Source of the DNA: a candidate division TA06 bacterium SM23_40
Lineage (GTDB): Bacteria > LJUI01 > SM1-40
Direction of reading: 5' to 3'
Assembly: GCA_001303705.1 (NCBI GenBank)
Contig: LJUI01000017.1
Coordinates: 1-25,946 of the forward strand
Length of the DNA stretch: 25,946 bases
The stretch's first letter is position 1. Each line of letters starts with the position of its first letter. The notes under the pieces were generated by a model. It was not told the origin of the DNA, did not search any database, and saw only the letters and a program-made list of their open reading frames with translations. This document shows, piece by piece, positions 1 through 8,106 of the stretch. Position numbers and translations under genes: made by a program.

Positions 1-798
1 TCCCCCCTGCTCCGTCTTCCCTGGCTCGCCTTCGCTCTTGTCGGCCCTCTCGGCCTGGCTGGCGCCGCGCTCGCCCTGCGGAGACGTGCATCGGCTCCAC
101 TCCTCGTCTTCATCGCCGCATACACACTCTCCATCCTCCCGTTCTTTGTCTGCTCGCGGTTCCGCCTCCCCATCGTCCCCGTACTGCTCATCTTCGCCAT
201 CTGGTTCATATCCTGGGTCGCTGGAGCGTGGAAGGAATGTCTGCGGACGCGCCGCGCGCAGTGCCTCGGGGCAGCCCTCCTCCTGGCGGGCGCCGCCGTG
301 TTCGTCAACGGTGACTTCTACGCCGTACGCGCCACGACATTCTTCCAGATCGAATACAATACCGGCTGGGTCTTCAGTCGAGCAGGACAACATGAGGCCG
401 CTATCCGCGCCTACGGGCGCGCCCTGACGATCGACAGGCGGCCCGAGGCTCTCGAGAATCTCGGCCTCGCCTACCAGCATCTGGGTCAGTTCGAGCGCGC
501 GCTCGAGCTGTACGCCGAGGCGATCGATCTCGCCCCCGAGACTGCCACCTATGCGTACAACAACTCCGGAGTAATATTGAAGACAGCGGGTGACTTCACG
601 GCGGCGATCCCGATGTTCGAGCGCGCGCTCGAGACCGATCCATCCTACCTCTTTGCCCACCTCAACCTCGCCGAGTGTTACTATCGCACCGGCCGGAAAG
701 ACGACTCCATCCGTGAACTGGAGATCGCCCTCGGCCTCGGCCCGCCCCCCGCCGTCCGGGAGCAGATCGCACGGGCGATGAGAGAGTGGAGCCAGTAG
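1..798 (+). CDS. Membrane glycosyltransferase-like protein with C-terminal TPRs (5' end missing)
   Basis: The reading frame is open from the first base to TAG at 796-798, so the start lies upstream of the window. The first ~100 visible residues are strongly hydrophobic, forming two or three membrane segments that include a SRFRLPIVPVLL stretch. That stretch is typical of the last membrane helices of GT-C/ArnT-like (family 39) glycosyltransferases. About three TPR units follow (roughly residues 120-260 of the visible part), with the usual A-Y-A-L-P pattern. This architecture is known from many envelope glycosyltransferase-like proteins whose soluble TPR tail probably binds a partner. The substrate cannot be read from this fragment. 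The gene converges on the MBL-fold gene across a 111-bp gap. The fusion to a GT-C core is inferred, because the catalytic loop is outside the window. Confidence 0.72.
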   Translation, partial: SPLLRLPWLAFALVGPLGLAGAALALRRRASAPLLVFIAAYTLSILPFFVCSRFRLPIVPVLLIFAIWFISWVAGAWKECLRTRRAQCLGAALLLAGAAVFVNGDFYAVRATTFFQIEYNTGWVFSRAGQHEAAIRAYGRALTIDRRPEALENLGLAYQHLGQFERALELYAEAIDLAPETATYAYNNSGVILKTAGDFTAAIPMFERALETDPSYLFAHLNLAECYYRTGRKDDSIRELEIALGLGPPPAVREQIARAMREWSQ

Positions 799-909
799 CC
801 GGGCTCGAGCGCACTCGTGGCCGCACATGCGGGCCGCAGGGCTCATGTCTCTGGTTTGCGGGTGGATATGGACGTGGGGGCAGGTGCGCCGCGCAGACTC
901 TGCCGCGGC

Positions 910-1698
910 TCAGGCGGTCGGCTCAGATTCCAGATGGAGGTCGAGGGTCATTCCGTCGCGGGCGGCGATGACACGCGTTCCGGCGGCCGATTCGAGCTCT
1001 GCCGCTACCTCCCACGGCTTGGCGCGGATCACGGTCATGCCGAAGTGGGTGATGACTGCAAGCTTCGGCTGGATGGCACGGATCAGCTTCAGAGCGTCCT
1101 CTACGCAGAGATGGTCATAGTCGCGTTTCGTGAGAAAGACGACATTGAGGATGAGTATGTCGCCGCGATATGCATCAGCGAGCTCAGGGAAGTATCTCGT
1201 ATCGGCGATATAGGCAACGGAGGGGCCTTGCCCTGATGGAGTCAGGACCATACCATATGTCTCGGCGTTCCCGTGTTGATGCCGGATCGGAGTCGAGACC
1301 GTGACCCTGCCGATGGTGTAATGCCCTCCCTCCCGGAGCTCGTGGATCTCGTCGACATAGTCCCGGACGTATCGCAGGACCACCGGATCTGACTCCAGGC
1401 ATTCGGCAGGAGCGAAGAGCATCCCTTTCGGCCGGAACCCGCCATCGGTCATCGCCTCGATCATCGTGTTCACATCACCGGAATGATCGAGGTGCTTGTG
1501 TGAGAGCAGAATGGCATCGAGCTTGGTGGCGTCCAGCTTCTCCTTCCTCGTGCGAGACTTCACCAGGCATCCCGGACCGGGATCGAGCAGGAGATTCGTG
1601 CCGTTTATGGCGACCCACATCCCCCCCGATGCCCTGACCTGCTTTGCCACGACGATCCGTGCGCCGCCCGTGCCGAGGAAGATGATGCACTCCGACAC
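910..1698 (-). CDS. MBL-fold metallo-hydrolase
   Basis: A 262-residue protein of the metallo-beta-lactamase superfamily. It has HKHLDH (HxHxDH) at residues 67-72 and further probable metal ligands: a His in the PIRHQHGN region, Asp in YIADTRYF and His in VITHFG. These would bind two metal ions for hydrolysis, but the substrate is not apparent. I chose the GTG at 1698 because the conserved beta-strand (ECIIFLGTGGAR) begins right after it. The frame stays open to 1818, but that would overlap the mutS end. Another GTG at 1737 is possible. It is the last gene of the train, 82 bp after mutS. Proteins of this build include RNase Z-like and PhnP-like phosphodiesterases, so nuclease or cyclic phosphodiesterase roles are open. 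Confidence 0.85.
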   Translation of the reverse strand: MSECIIFLGTGGARIVVAKQVRASGGMWVAINGTNLLLDPGPGCLVKSRTRKEKLDATKLDAILLSHKHLDHSGDVNTMIEAMTDGGFRPKGMLFAPAECLESDPVVLRYVRDYVDEIHELREGGHYTIGRVTVSTPIRHQHGNAETYGMVLTPSGQGPSVAYIADTRYFPELADAYRGDILILNVVFLTKRDYDHLCVEDALKLIRAIQPKLAVITHFGMTVIRAKPWEVAAELESAAGTRVIAARDGMTLDLHLESEPTA

Positions 1699-1780
1699 GT
1701 CCTTTCGATCCCGCCTCGAGGATACTTTCCTGGGCACGTGGCCTCCCCGGCCATCAAATGGGATTCCACCCGCTACACAA

Positions 1781-4429
1781 TCACCCGCCCACGCCGGGCC
1801 GATCTGCCTGCTGCCCACGGCCCTCCCGGGCGTACTTGCGCCTCATCTCATCCAGCTTCTGCATCGCCTGAAGCGGCGTCATCTTCTCCAGATCCAGTTC
1901 CGACAGTTCCTCGACGATGGGGTGCTCCCCCGGCGTGAACAGGCTCAGCTGCCGCCCGGCCTCACTGGGGGCATGGGTCCCCCTCGCCAGCCGAGGGAAT
2001 GACTCCTCAGTGAAGGCATCGTCTTCGAGGTTCGCCAGCACCTCGCTCGCGCGCTCGATCACCTCGACCGGCAATCCAGCGAGCCGCGCCACCTGTATGC
2101 CGTAACTGCGATCCGCAGGCCCGGGGACGACCCGACGCAAGAAGATGACCCGGTCTCCTTCCTCCCTCACGGAGACGTTCCAGTTTCGCACTCGGTCGAG
2201 TATCGTCTCAAGCTCCGTGAGCTCGTGATAGTGGGTGGCAAAGAGCGTTTTCGGTTTCACCCTCTCGTCGGCATGAAGATATTCCACCACAGCCCAGGCG
2301 ATCGCCAATCCATCGAACGTGCTCGTGCCCCTCCCGATCTCGTCGAGCAGGACGAGGCTCCGGGACGTAGCGTTGTTCAGGATATTCGCGGTTTCGTTCA
2401 TCTCCGCAAGGAATGTGGAGACTCCGCGGCTCAGATCGTCGGACGCACCGACGCGCGTGAAGACGCGATCGACGACGCCGATCTTCGCCTCACGTGCCGG
2501 GATGAACGAGCCCATCTGGGCCATTATGACGAGGAGCGCCTGTTGTCTCAGGTACGTGGACTTGCCCGCCATGTTCGGCCCCGTGATGATAAGAATCTGC
2601 TCGCTCTCCAGATCGAGCACGATGTCATTGGGCACGAAATCTCCGTCCGGGATCAGCCGCTCCACCACGGGGTGGCGTCCCTCCCGGATCACGATCCGGT
2701 CCCCGTCGTCCACGACCGGCCTGATGTAGTTGCCCCTCACTGCCACCTGGGCCAGCGATTGGAAGACGTCCACGTGCGCGAGGATCCGGGCAGTGTCGAG
2801 CAGTTCCTCCGTACGCTCAGCCACCTTCGCCCGCAGGGCGACAAACAGCTCTTCCTCCAGAAGCCGAATCTTCTCCTCAGCGCCGAGAACTCTCTCCTCG
2901 ATCTCCTTCAATTCCTGAGTCACGAACCGCTCGCAGTTCGAGAGCGTCTGCTTCCGCGTGTAACGCTCGGGAACCTTCGTCAGATTCGCCCTCGACACCT
3001 CGATGTAATACCCGAAGACGTTGTTGAATCCGACCTTGAGCGAGGCAATGCCTGTCCGCTCCCGTTCATTCGCCGCCAGTCTCGCCATCCACTGCTTGCC
3101 CTCGCGTGCGCTCGTGCGCAGCTCATCGAGCTGCTCGTCATAACCATCCCGGATGATCCCGCCATCCCCGGTCGTCTGCGGGGGATCGTCCACGATACCA
3201 CGCTCCACCTCTCCCACCATGTCCTGGAAGTCCCCCAGCCCCTCCGCGAATCCTCCCAGAAGGCCGCTGCATCGAGCCAGCCTGGCCCGGAGCCCGGGAA
3301 TCTCCTTCAGAGAATCCTTGAGTGCAACCAGATCCCTGGGCGAGCCCCGGCGGCAGGCAATCCGCCCTGTCTGCCGCTCGATGTCCCCGATCTCGTCGAG
3401 GTGTTTGCTAAAGTATTCTCGCAACTGTGCTGATCTAATGAGCTGTGCTACGGCATCTTGGCGATCACCTATGTCGCCTGTATCCGTGATCGGGCTCACG
3501 ATCCATTTTCTGAGAAGCCGGGTTCCCATCGGTGTGGCCGTGTGATTGAGCACCCAGAATAGCGTCCCGCCGCCCCCCTCCTCCCGGATCCGCCGCGTCA
3601 GCTCGAGGTTGGTGCGGGTCACTCTGTCGAGGAGCATGTGGTCGCCGAGGGAATATGTGGAGAGCCTGGTGATATGGGTGAGGGCAGCCCGCTGGGTCTC
3701 CTCCAGATAGGCGAGCACAGCTCCCGCCGCTGCCACGCCCAGGGGGGAATCCGAGCAGCCGAAGCCGTCGAGTGAAACCACACCGAAGTGTGATACGAGT
3801 CGTTCCCGAGCCCACTCATAGGTGAACTGGTATCCCGGTCTGTGGGTGACGACAAGGAAGTCGCCCACAGCGGGCATGGCCGATAGCGCCTGCGCCCCCT
3901 CCTCCCCTTCTGGCGCCAGGAGTTCGGCCGGCTCGAGACGACGGATCTCTTCCGCGATCTGGTGAGGCTCACCCTCAGTGACAGTGAACTCACCGGTCGA
4001 GAGATCGGCTGCTGCCAGCCCGAACCTCCCGTCGCCCTCTGCGATCGCCGCGAGGTAGTTGTTCCTCGCCTCGTCGAGGAGGGACGGCCGCATGATCGTC
4101 CCCTGCGTGATTACCTCGGTGACGCCTCGCTGCACGACGGTCTTGGCGAGCCTGGGGTCTTCCGTCTGTTCACAGATCGCCACCCGATATCCCGCCTTAA
4201 CGAGTTTCGCCACATAACTGTCAACTGCTCGGTACGGGACACCTGCCAGCGGCACCCTCGCCCCCTTCCCGTGAGGACGAGAGGTGAGGGCGATCCCCAG
4301 AACGCGCGATCCGATCACAGCGTCCTCGTAGAACATCTCGTAGAAGTCTCCCATCCGGAACAGGAGGATGGAATCCTTATGTTGTGCTTTGATCGCGTGG
4401 TACTGCTTGAGCAGGGGAGTCAGCTTCAT
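1781..4429 (-). CDS. mutS: DNA mismatch repair ATPase MutS
   Basis: An 882-residue MutS of normal length. The N-terminal mismatch-reading domain carries the Phe-x-Glu wedge at F29-Y30-E31. The connector, lever and clamp domains follow. The ATPase has Walker A GPNMAGKST at 617-625, Walker B/signature LLDEIGRGTS near 694-703 and the ATHYHEL switch at 731-737. The C-terminal region holds the helix-turn-helix used for dimerisation. By family knowledge, the dimer finds mispairs and small loops and recruits MutL. The ATG follows the lipoprotein stop by 8 bp, and TGAGGT overlapping that stop can act as ribosome-binding site. No mutL is in the window. The full motif set separates it from MutS2. Confidence 0.98.
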   Translation of the reverse strand: MKLTPLLKQYHAIKAQHKDSILLFRMGDFYEMFYEDAVIGSRVLGIALTSRPHGKGARVPLAGVPYRAVDSYVAKLVKAGYRVAICEQTEDPRLAKTVVQRGVTEVITQGTIMRPSLLDEARNNYLAAIAEGDGRFGLAAADLSTGEFTVTEGEPHQIAEEIRRLEPAELLAPEGEEGAQALSAMPAVGDFLVVTHRPGYQFTYEWARERLVSHFGVVSLDGFGCSDSPLGVAAAGAVLAYLEETQRAALTHITRLSTYSLGDHMLLDRVTRTNLELTRRIREEGGGGTLFWVLNHTATPMGTRLLRKWIVSPITDTGDIGDRQDAVAQLIRSAQLREYFSKHLDEIGDIERQTGRIACRRGSPRDLVALKDSLKEIPGLRARLARCSGLLGGFAEGLGDFQDMVGEVERGIVDDPPQTTGDGGIIRDGYDEQLDELRTSAREGKQWMARLAANERERTGIASLKVGFNNVFGYYIEVSRANLTKVPERYTRKQTLSNCERFVTQELKEIEERVLGAEEKIRLLEEELFVALRAKVAERTEELLDTARILAHVDVFQSLAQVAVRGNYIRPVVDDGDRIVIREGRHPVVERLIPDGDFVPNDIVLDLESEQILIITGPNMAGKSTYLRQQALLVIMAQMGSFIPAREAKIGVVDRVFTRVGASDDLSRGVSTFLAEMNETANILNNATSRSLVLLDEIGRGTSTFDGLAIAWAVVEYLHADERVKPKTLFATHYHELTELETILDRVRNWNVSVREEGDRVIFLRRVVPGPADRSYGIQVARLAGLPVEVIERASEVLANLEDDAFTEESFPRLARGTHAPSEAGRQLSLFTPGEHPIVEELSELDLEKMTPLQAMQKLDEMRRKYAREGRGQQADRPGVGG

Positions 4430-4437
4430 GCGATACC

Positions 4438-4989
4438 TCAGTACAGCCGACGGTTGCCGGCCTCCGTCTGGACCACCCAGTCGAAGGTGATGGCGATCGT
4501 CCGATCGGTGAGACGTTCGTCGACTGCCACAATGTCGATCCGGCCGTAGTGCGGCGCGTCGTCCGTCATCAGGACGTACGAGGAGCCGGGGTCGCCGAGC
4601 AGGACCTGCGGCGAGTACCCGCTCTCCGGCGCCAACCGCAGGCCGGGGTCAGCGACCTGGATGCCCTCGCTCGAGAGATACCCCGCAAGGACTTGAGGCG
4701 GCCCCTCGAACCAGTACACGGACAATCGAATCTGGCCGTAGGTCGCCGTGCCCCGTGAGAAGACAAATGTGTCGCTCCCTCCCGCCCCGGCTGAGAGCAT
4801 TGCATCGGATCCTTCGATCACCGTCGATGGCTCGAGCGGGTTTTGCTCCCCACATCCCGCGAGGAGAAGCGCCACGAGAGCGACCGCCAGCGAGGCGGCG
4901 AAGTGCGCCCTGAGGGGGATGCGACGTAGGGGTAGGAAGAGCCGGGACGGCGGCAGGTTCCCGCGAGATGATGAACTAGGAGGCATCAT
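4438..4989 (-). CDS. Putative lipoprotein of unknown function
   Basis: A 183-residue protein that I do not recognise. After a basic, Ser/Pro-rich N-terminus comes a hydrophobic stretch (about residues 30-44) ending in lipobox LAGC with Cys46, so it should be lipid-anchored in the cell envelope. The mature part is a short polar domain rich in Asp, Gly and Tyr, probably beta-rich. The start at 4989 is chosen because ATGATG there contains the TGA stop of lapB, giving a coupled start/stop overlap. The second ATG at 4986 is equally possible. The frame is open further upstream to 5025, but that would lie within lapB. Tight coupling to lapA-lapB suggests an envelope role. That is context only. Confidence 0.75.
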   Translation of the reverse strand: MMPPSSSSRGNLPPSRLFLPLRRIPLRAHFAASLAVALVALLLAGCGEQNPLEPSTVIEGSDAMLSAGAGGSDTFVFSRGTATYGQIRLSVYWFEGPPQVLAGYLSSEGIQVADPGLRLAPESGYSPQVLLGDPGSSYVLMTDDAPHYGRIDIVAVDERLTDRTIAITFDWVVQTEAGNRRLY

Positions 4990-6143
4990 GGTGATGGCGA
5001 GAAGAACGTCTCCCACTGGCGACAATTCGGGCAGCGCCAGAGCGCTTCAGTGGTGCGGTATCCGCATGAGGAACACCGGAAGGAGTCAGCCTGTGCATGT
5101 AACAACTCAACCAGAGAGTGTGCCTGGGTGACGGCCGCCCGGATGTCTCCGACCTTGATGTACAGCTCGAGCAACGCGACAAGTGCGGCACGCGAGTTCG
5201 GCTCGATCTCCAGCACTCTCCTCAGGGCCTCGAACGCCTCCTCCTCCTCTCCCTTCCGTTCATGGATCTTCGCTTTGGCCAAGAGCGCACGCACATTGCG
5301 GGAGTCCTTGGCGAGGAGGGCATCGTACACCTCGATGATCTCCCCGAACTTACCCCGCTCGAAGTAGGCCTGTTCGAGACGTCGGAATGTTACGTGGGCG
5401 AGTTCAGGGACCTCCTTCACTATTCTGCACCAGGTTCTTACAGCTTCCTTGACCTCGCCCTGTCGATACTGCACGTCACCCAGGCAGAGAAGCGCCGAGA
5501 CACATCTGCGGTCTATGCGGAGCGCCTTCTTGCAGTTGCGCTCTGCGGCCTCGAGATTTTCATCGGCCAGTTCCTCTCTGGCGACATACGCATGGTACAG
5601 GGCCAGACGATGAGGACTCTTCTGTCGCTTCGCCTGCAAGATCTTCTGTTGCTCTCGGAATGCCTCATCCCACCGGCGTTCGCCCTCGTACAGGCCCAAT
5701 AACATCTCATGAGCCTCGATATCATCCCGATCGAAGCGTGACGTCAGTTCGGTGAGGACAGCGATCGCCTTCTGCGGCCGGTTCAGCCCGATGTAGTCGC
5801 GAGCCACACTACGCCAGATCGCCCGCTCTTGCGATGGGGGGAGCCCTCGTCTCACTGTTAGATGGTGGTGGAGCTGGAGTGCTCGTTCGAGATGGCCGCG
5901 ACTGCGCAGCAGATCCCCCAGCCGGAGATAGGCATCGACATTGTTCGGCTCCTGTTGCACCGCAACCTTGAGCCGCTCCATTGCCATCTTCTCATCCCCA
6001 TCGAGGAGACGATGGAGAGCGTCAACGTAAGCCGAGACACGCCGCTCACCCCGTGCGCCCCACGACCGCACGCTCCAGATGATCACGAGGATAGCGATGA
6101 CTGCGATGCAGCCTGCAACGATGAACCAGATTACGAGACTCAT
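4986..6143 (-). CDS. lapB: LapB-like TPR protein with C-terminal rubredoxin-type zinc site
   Basis: A 385-residue protein with the LapB (YciM) layout: one N-terminal membrane helix (about residues 2-24), a cytoplasmic array of about eight TPR-like repeats, and a C-terminal metal site with Cys357, Cys360, Cys371 and Cys374 (CSSC ... CPNC). In Escherichia coli, LapB helps the FtsH protease degrade LpxC and so limits LPS synthesis. That role here is inferred from architecture and from the lapA gene immediately upstream. The ATG at 6143 overlaps the lapA stop by four bases (ATGA), and its own TGA sits inside the start of the downstream lipoprotein. This arrangement indicates translational coupling of the three genes. 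No ftsH or lpxC is visible in the window. Confidence 0.9.
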   Translation of the reverse strand: MSLVIWFIVAGCIAVIAILVIIWSVRSWGARGERRVSAYVDALHRLLDGDEKMAMERLKVAVQQEPNNVDAYLRLGDLLRSRGHLERALQLHHHLTVRRGLPPSQERAIWRSVARDYIGLNRPQKAIAVLTELTSRFDRDDIEAHEMLLGLYEGERRWDEAFREQQKILQAKRQKSPHRLALYHAYVAREELADENLEAAERNCKKALRIDRRCVSALLCLGDVQYRQGEVKEAVRTWCRIVKEVPELAHVTFRRLEQAYFERGKFGEIIEVYDALLAKDSRNVRALLAKAKIHERKGEEEEAFEALRRVLEIEPNSRAALVALLELYIKVGDIRAAVTQAHSLVELLHAQADSFRCSSCGYRTTEALWRCPNCRQWETFFSPSP

Positions 6144-6481
6144 CGGTCGATGTACCTCCGCTCGTCATCCATTCTCTGCTGTTCTTCCTCTGCTTCCTCA
6201 ATGGGGAGGTTCCGCATGGCAACGAGTTCGCTGGTCAGACGGCTGATCTCCTTCTTCTGTCTCCAGATCCTCGTGCGCATTCCAACTGCATGGAAGATCG
6301 AGATCATGACGCCGAGGAGCATCCCAATTGCCAGTGCCTCGACGAGGATCATGTTCAGGGGGATACCGGCGAACTCCCATCTAAGGATCCTGAACGTCAC
6401 GATCTCTCCACCATTCTGGACACCAACGATGATCACGAACAAGATCACAACCGCCAACAGCACAACCTTGATGACCCACAT
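6140..6481 (-). CDS. lapA: LapA-domain inner-membrane protein
   Basis: A 113-residue protein with two hydrophobic helices (about residues 3-22 and 43-65) and a charged coiled-coil C-terminus rich in Glu, Arg and Lys. This is the LapA (YciS, DUF1049) pattern. The inter-helix region has the common N-x-x-x-V-x-F and later P-L features. I chose the ATG at 6481 because GAGAGGA lies nine bases upstream. The frame extends to 6517 without a better start. LapA is the usual companion of LapB in LPS assembly control. The four-base overlap with lapB supports this pairing. Confidence 0.88.
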   Translation of the reverse strand: MWVIKVVLLAVVILFVIIVGVQNGGEIVTFRILRWEFAGIPLNMILVEALAIGMLLGVMISIFHAVGMRTRIWRQKKEISRLTSELVAMRNLPIEEAEEEQQRMDDERRYIDR

Positions 6482-6507
6482 GCTCTTGTCCTCTCTGCTC
6501 GAAGCTC

Positions 6508-6551
6508 GCGAGGACATGCACTGAACTACCTCGCCAGCGATGAGATCTCAT
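6508..6551. repeat. Small inverted repeats between miaB and lapA
   Basis: The 107-bp miaB-lapA gap holds a 6-bp inverted repeat, GCGAGG (6508-6513) and CCTCGC (6529-6534), and a perfect 12-bp palindrome ATGAGATCTCAT at 6540-6551. Neither has a T-run after it, so terminator function is not supported. Either could be an operator or a processing site. Confidence 0.3.
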
Positions 6552-6588
6552 ACTGCGATGATCTACTCCCCGAACTTCGCGTCACGCA

Positions 6589-7956
6589 CTACGTCACCCC
6601 CGCACCTGTAACCACTGTCCTGACAGACTCTTCCGCATCACTTCTCTGTGCCCGGTACCCCCACGGTGTCCAGCCACGCAGTTCGGCCACCCGCACGTCG
6701 ACGAAATTGCCGATAAGGTCGCGCGAACCGCCAAAGACGACCACCTTATTAGTGCGTGTGCGACCGATGAGCTCTTCGTCGCTCTGGTGACTCGCCCCCT
6801 CAACGAGCACCTCAACTTCCTCTCCTACCAGCTCAGCGTTCCTCTGCCGTATGATTCCGTTCTGGAGCTCGATCAGCTGTTTGAGCCGTTCTCCCCGCAC
6901 CCTCTCCGGCACCTCCGATTCGAAAGAGGCAGCCGGCGTCCCGGGACGAGGAGAGTACCGGAACATATACGCATAGTCGAATCGAGTCTCGTTAACCATC
7001 TCCAGCGTCTTCCTGAAGTCGTCATCCGTCTCACCGGGGAACCCAACGATTATGTCGGTGGTGATCGCGATCCCGGGCACCTGTTCCCGCAACTCCTCGA
7101 TGAGTGCCCGGTAGTGCTCCGCGGTGTACTGCCGGTTCATCCTCTCGAGAACGGAAGTAGATCCCGACTGCATCGGAAGATGGATGTGCTCACAGACGCT
7201 CTCGAGCTCGGCCACGGCGCGAATCACTGTCTCATCGAGATCGCGCGGGTGGGAGGTCGTAAACCGGATCCGCTGGATGAGCCTCGAGTCATCGATCGCC
7301 TGCAGCAGATCGGCAAATCGGTGCTCGCCGTCCCGGTAGGCGACGACGTTCTGTCCGAGAAGCGTGATCTCGCGCACTCCGCCCTCGGCCAGAGTTCGCA
7401 GCTCTGCCAGAATGTCGTCCCTCGATCGAGATCGCTCAGGCCCCCTCACGTACGGCACGATACAATAGGAACAACGATTATCGCAGCCACGCATAATCGC
7501 GAGAAAAGCGGTCACGCCGCGTCCTGCTGCGGTGAGAATCCCGTCGTATGATTCCCCCTCTCCGAGGTCGAGGGCATAGCGCGGCATGCGGTCTCTCAGC
7601 ACATCCTCGATAAGACCCGGCAACATACGGTAGCACGATGGTCCTACTACCAGGTCGATAGAAGGGACTACTTCCCGGGCGCCTCTCCCCAGCCTCTGGG
7701 CCACACAGCCGCAGATGCCGACCACCAGGTCGGGACGCACGCGCTTCATCCCTGTCAGCTCATTGAGGCGCCCGATGGCCCGTCGTTCGGCATGTTCGCG
7801 CACGGCACAGGTGTTGACAAGTATCAGGTCCGCCTCCTCGAGCGTCCCTGCACGAGGGTATCCCCGATCCGACAAGATCCCCGCAATGAGATCGCTATCG
7901 TAGACGTTCATCTGACAGCCGTACGTATGGATACAAAAAGAAGGCCTCTCGTCCAT
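6589..7956 (-). CDS. miaB: tRNA-2-methylthio-N6-dimethylallyladenosine synthase MiaB
   Basis: A 455-residue methylthiotransferase. The N-terminal MTTase domain supplies Cys14, Cys50 and Cys84 for one 4Fe-4S cluster. The radical-SAM core has CDNRCSYC with Cys158, Cys162 and Cys165, and a TRAM RNA-binding domain lies at the C-terminus. By family knowledge, it adds a methylthio group to i6A37 of tRNAs reading UNN codons, using S-adenosylmethionine. The GCQMN opening and NTCAVRE segment place it in MiaB rather than RimO or MtaB. The ATG at 7956 has AGGAGATGGG upstream. A sigma70-like promoter precedes it. The partner gene miaA is not in the window. Confidence 0.96.
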   Translation of the reverse strand: MDERPSFCIHTYGCQMNVYDSDLIAGILSDRGYPRAGTLEEADLILVNTCAVREHAERRAIGRLNELTGMKRVRPDLVVGICGCVAQRLGRGAREVVPSIDLVVGPSCYRMLPGLIEDVLRDRMPRYALDLGEGESYDGILTAAGRGVTAFLAIMRGCDNRCSYCIVPYVRGPERSRSRDDILAELRTLAEGGVREITLLGQNVVAYRDGEHRFADLLQAIDDSRLIQRIRFTTSHPRDLDETVIRAVAELESVCEHIHLPMQSGSTSVLERMNRQYTAEHYRALIEELREQVPGIAITTDIIVGFPGETDDDFRKTLEMVNETRFDYAYMFRYSPRPGTPAASFESEVPERVRGERLKQLIELQNGIIRQRNAELVGEEVEVLVEGASHQSDEELIGRTRTNKVVVFGGSRDLIGNFVDVRVAELRGWTPWGYRAQRSDAEESVRTVVTGAGVT

Positions 7957-7991
7957 GCAATCCCATCTCCTGTCGGCAGTTCCTGCAGGTC

Positions 7992-8020
7992 ATGGTAACG
8001 GCGCTCTGACCAGAAGTCAA
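7992..8020 (-). promoter_or_regulatory. Candidate sigma70-type promoter for miaB
   Basis: On the minus strand TTGACT (8020-8015) is followed by a 17-base spacer and TACCAT (7997-7992). The -35 matches 5/6 and the -10 matches 4/6 of consensus. It would start transcription about 30 bases before the miaB ATG, inside the 150-bp mtaB-miaB gap. It suggests that miaB-lapAB-mutS can be transcribed separately from the upstream train. Confidence 0.45.
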
Positions 8021-8106
8021 GGAGAAAAAGGACACAGACGGTTCGGTGAATCCAATAGGGGGTGTTCTGGGGGAGGAGCAGGGGGCGAGTTCGAAGTCGG
8101 GAGGCC

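Noticed and set aside
819-835. GGCCGCACATGCGGGCC hairpin in the convergent gap after the TPR gene
   Set aside because: The stem needs a bulge and no T-run follows on either strand, so I do not call it a terminator.
2225-3433. A 402-codon frame on the + strand across mutS
   Set aside because: It lies wholly antisense to the well-conserved mutS, has no recognisable domain, and is what GC-rich codon use in the real frame produces.
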